DNA of 64,000 nt from Paenibacillus sp. FSL K6-0276 (GTDB taxonomy: Bacteria > Bacillota > Bacilli > Paenibacillales > Paenibacillaceae), in the NCBI RefSeq assembly GCF_037977235.1, contig NZ_CP150276.1, positions 558,001 through 622,000 of the forward strand, given 5' to 3'. A model generated the notes under the pieces. It was given only the letters and a program-made list of their open reading frames with translations. It did not search any database and had not been told where the DNA came from. This document shows, one piece after another, positions 62,685 through 64,000 of the stretch. How positions within the stretch are numbered: position 1 is the first letter of the stretch; every line of letters begins with the position of its first letter. Both the position numbers and the translations under genes were made by a program.

Positions 62685-62874
62685 GCTTCTCCACCCTCTA
62701 TCGTTAATCATGTGAACTCGTCGCACGTCTGTAATCATATTTATTAGTGCACGGTTTACCTGTGCAACGAACTTTGAGATAACAATAGAATACGTGAAAG
62801 AGCGAATGAAGAACATGTGATTTGTCACAATGAGCAACTTTTAATTATTAAAAATCAAACAATTTTTTGAAGAT

Positions 62875-63012
62875 GATGAAATTGGACGTTTTTTTGATTT
62901 CAGTCTCTGAAAGGATAACAATTTCATCCTCCGGTTCAAGCGCTATTTACGCCTCTAGACGGATGAATGACAATCTCCAATATTTTACTATTACTTCATT
63001 GAGAAATAGTAA
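62875..63012. promoter_or_regulatory. Two inverted repeats between marR and the MFS gene
   Basis: GATGAAATTG (62875-62884) with CAATTTCATC (62919-62928), perfect 10-base arms 34 bases apart; and TTACTATT (62985-62992) with AATAGTAA (63005-63012), perfect 8-base arms close to the MFS start. Both are candidate MarR operators. Confidence 0.6.
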
Positions 63013-63029
63013 CGGGGAGTGAAGTGAAG

Positions 63030-64000
63030 ATGGAGGACCAGATTCATGATTTAAAAGAAAGTAAGCTAACCGCGAATAAGCCCTTCATGCTGCTTATCAC
63101 CGCACAGCTCGTATCGAATGTAGGGGACTGGTTGCATATACTAGCACTACTGACGATGGTAGGATTCAAATGGAATGCTACACCGTGGGAAATTACAACC
63201 CTATCTTTATGTATGGCCGTGCCTCTGCTGTTAGGAGGACCGTTTGCAGGCTATTTAAGCGATCGTTTCAACCGCAAGGCACTAATGATTGGTTCGGATA
63301 TAGCCCGTGTCGGGATTGTTGTCTGCTTGGTATTTGCAGGTTCACTGTGGCAGGTCTATGTGCTGCTGCTGGCTAAGGGATTTATGGATGTACTGTTCTC
63401 TCCGGCTAAAAGCGGAAAGATAAAGGAACTTGTTCCTGCGGCTCAGATGGATAAAGCCATGGCGCTTAGCTCATCGATAGAACAGATAACCAAAATTGTG
63501 GGTCCAGCTCTCGGTGGACTGCTGGTCGCAGCATTCAGCATAGCTGCTTGTTACATGATTGACTCAGCTACTTTCATTTTATCGGCGATCATTTTGCTTG
63601 GATTACCTCGCATAGCTGCGATAAAGAAGGAGGACGCGAAAGCAAGCACAGAGGAGACGGAGGTACGTAAATCCTTCCGCCAAGAAATGTCGGCTGGTCT
63701 GCATGTGATTGCAGGAATGCCTGTAGTGCTTTGCGGCATTGTTACGTTGGTGCTGGTGCTACTAATGCTGCAAATTGGTGACTCTCAGATTGTAACGTTA
63801 TTCCGGGAGATTCCAGGTGTGAATGGTGATTTGCTAGGCTGGTGTGTAGCGGCCAGTGGCTTTGGAACCTTGCTATCAACACTGCTTGTAAGCCGGATAG
63901 GCAGTGGCAAGCATCCGCTTATCTTTATGGGATTAGGGGCTGTAATAATGGGAGTCGTCTTCTCGAGTGCAGGGATCGTAACTGCTCACGGTCAGGCCGG
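63030..64000 (+). CDS. MFS transporter (partial, cut by window end)
   Basis: ATG 63030 after GGGGAGTGAAGTGA opens a frame that stays open to the window edge (over 320 residues). Motif A GPFAGYLSDRFNRKALMIG, KGFMDVLFSPAKSGKIKELV and a ~35-residue charged loop at mid-protein place it in the MFS_3/enterobactin-exporter-like group. Divergent from the MarR gene, its likely regulator. Confidence 0.88.
   Translation, partial: MEDQIHDLKESKLTANKPFMLLITAQLVSNVGDWLHILALLTMVGFKWNATPWEITTLSLCMAVPLLLGGPFAGYLSDRFNRKALMIGSDIARVGIVVCLVFAGSLWQVYVLLLAKGFMDVLFSPAKSGKIKELVPAAQMDKAMALSSSIEQITKIVGPALGGLLVAAFSIAACYMIDSATFILSAIILLGLPRIAAIKKEDAKASTEETEVRKSFRQEMSAGLHVIAGMPVVLCGIVTLVLVLLMLQIGDSQIVTLFREIPGVNGDLLGWCVAASGFGTLLSTLLVSRIGSGKHPLIFMGLGAVIMGVVFSSAGIVTAHGQA

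Overview
The window reads as a chromosomal segment of an endospore-forming Firmicute, most likely a Paenibacillus or close relative. The reasons are two GerA-type spore germination operons, a yhcE-F-G-H-I type ABC/GntR operon, a caa3 oxidase cluster, split GlgC/GlgD ADP-glucose pyrophosphorylase, bacillithiol-type redox proteins, ydaO-type c-di-AMP riboswitches and strong AGGAGG ribosome sites with many GTG/TTG starts. The genus is inferred from these families, not from a database match.

Layout. 1-4.8 kb: end of ctaC, then ctaD-ctaE-ctaF, a terminator, ctaG and a DUF420 gene. 4.8-7.2 kb: an IS4-family element flanked by 22-bp palindromes, then a 100-nt hexanucleotide repeat. 7.2-11.8 kb: a self-regulated yhcEFGHI-like operon. 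11.9-22 kb: two divergent c-di-AMP riboswitches with matching promoters. The leftward one precedes three unknown genes, the first frameshifted and the last an ECF-sigma-like protein. The rightward one precedes a kdp potassium uptake operon and, further on, a kinase-less protein with two KdpD sensor modules. 22-24.5 kb: a bacillithiol/glutaredoxin pair, then a ThuA gene between two wrecked genes (SDR, pirin). 24.6-28.7 kb: germination operon 1 (A-B-C). 28.7-37.2 kb: CHAD protein, LipL, carbon-nitrogen hydrolase, a MarR/nitroreductase/monooxygenase operon, ArsR plus SulP, DUF1361 and an alkyltransferase-like protein. 37.4-41.5 kb: germination operon 2 (A-C-D-B). 41.6-44 kb: four small metabolic or unknown genes. 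44.2-47.8 kb: a decayed ykcB-ykcC-galU surface-sugar cluster with a deletion fusion. 48-51.3 kb: a small flavoprotein, a 67-bp tandem repeat and a two-component system. 51.5-56.8 kb: glgC-glgD-glgP. 56.8-60.2 kb: fRMsr, an unknown gene, GNAT and MFS genes. 60.2-62.2 kb: an IS1182 element with matched ends. 62.2-64 kb: a MarR gene divergent from an MFS gene cut by the window edge.

Themes. Potassium and c-di-AMP control centres on the paired riboswitches. The second unifying feature is short repeats: four copies of a ~100-bp hairpin element, four copies of a 20-bp motif, a 67-bp tandem array and 22-bp palindromes. Several genes carry one-base indels or deletions. Some could be read errors, but the ykcC-galU fusion and the SDR deletion cannot be explained by one-base errors.
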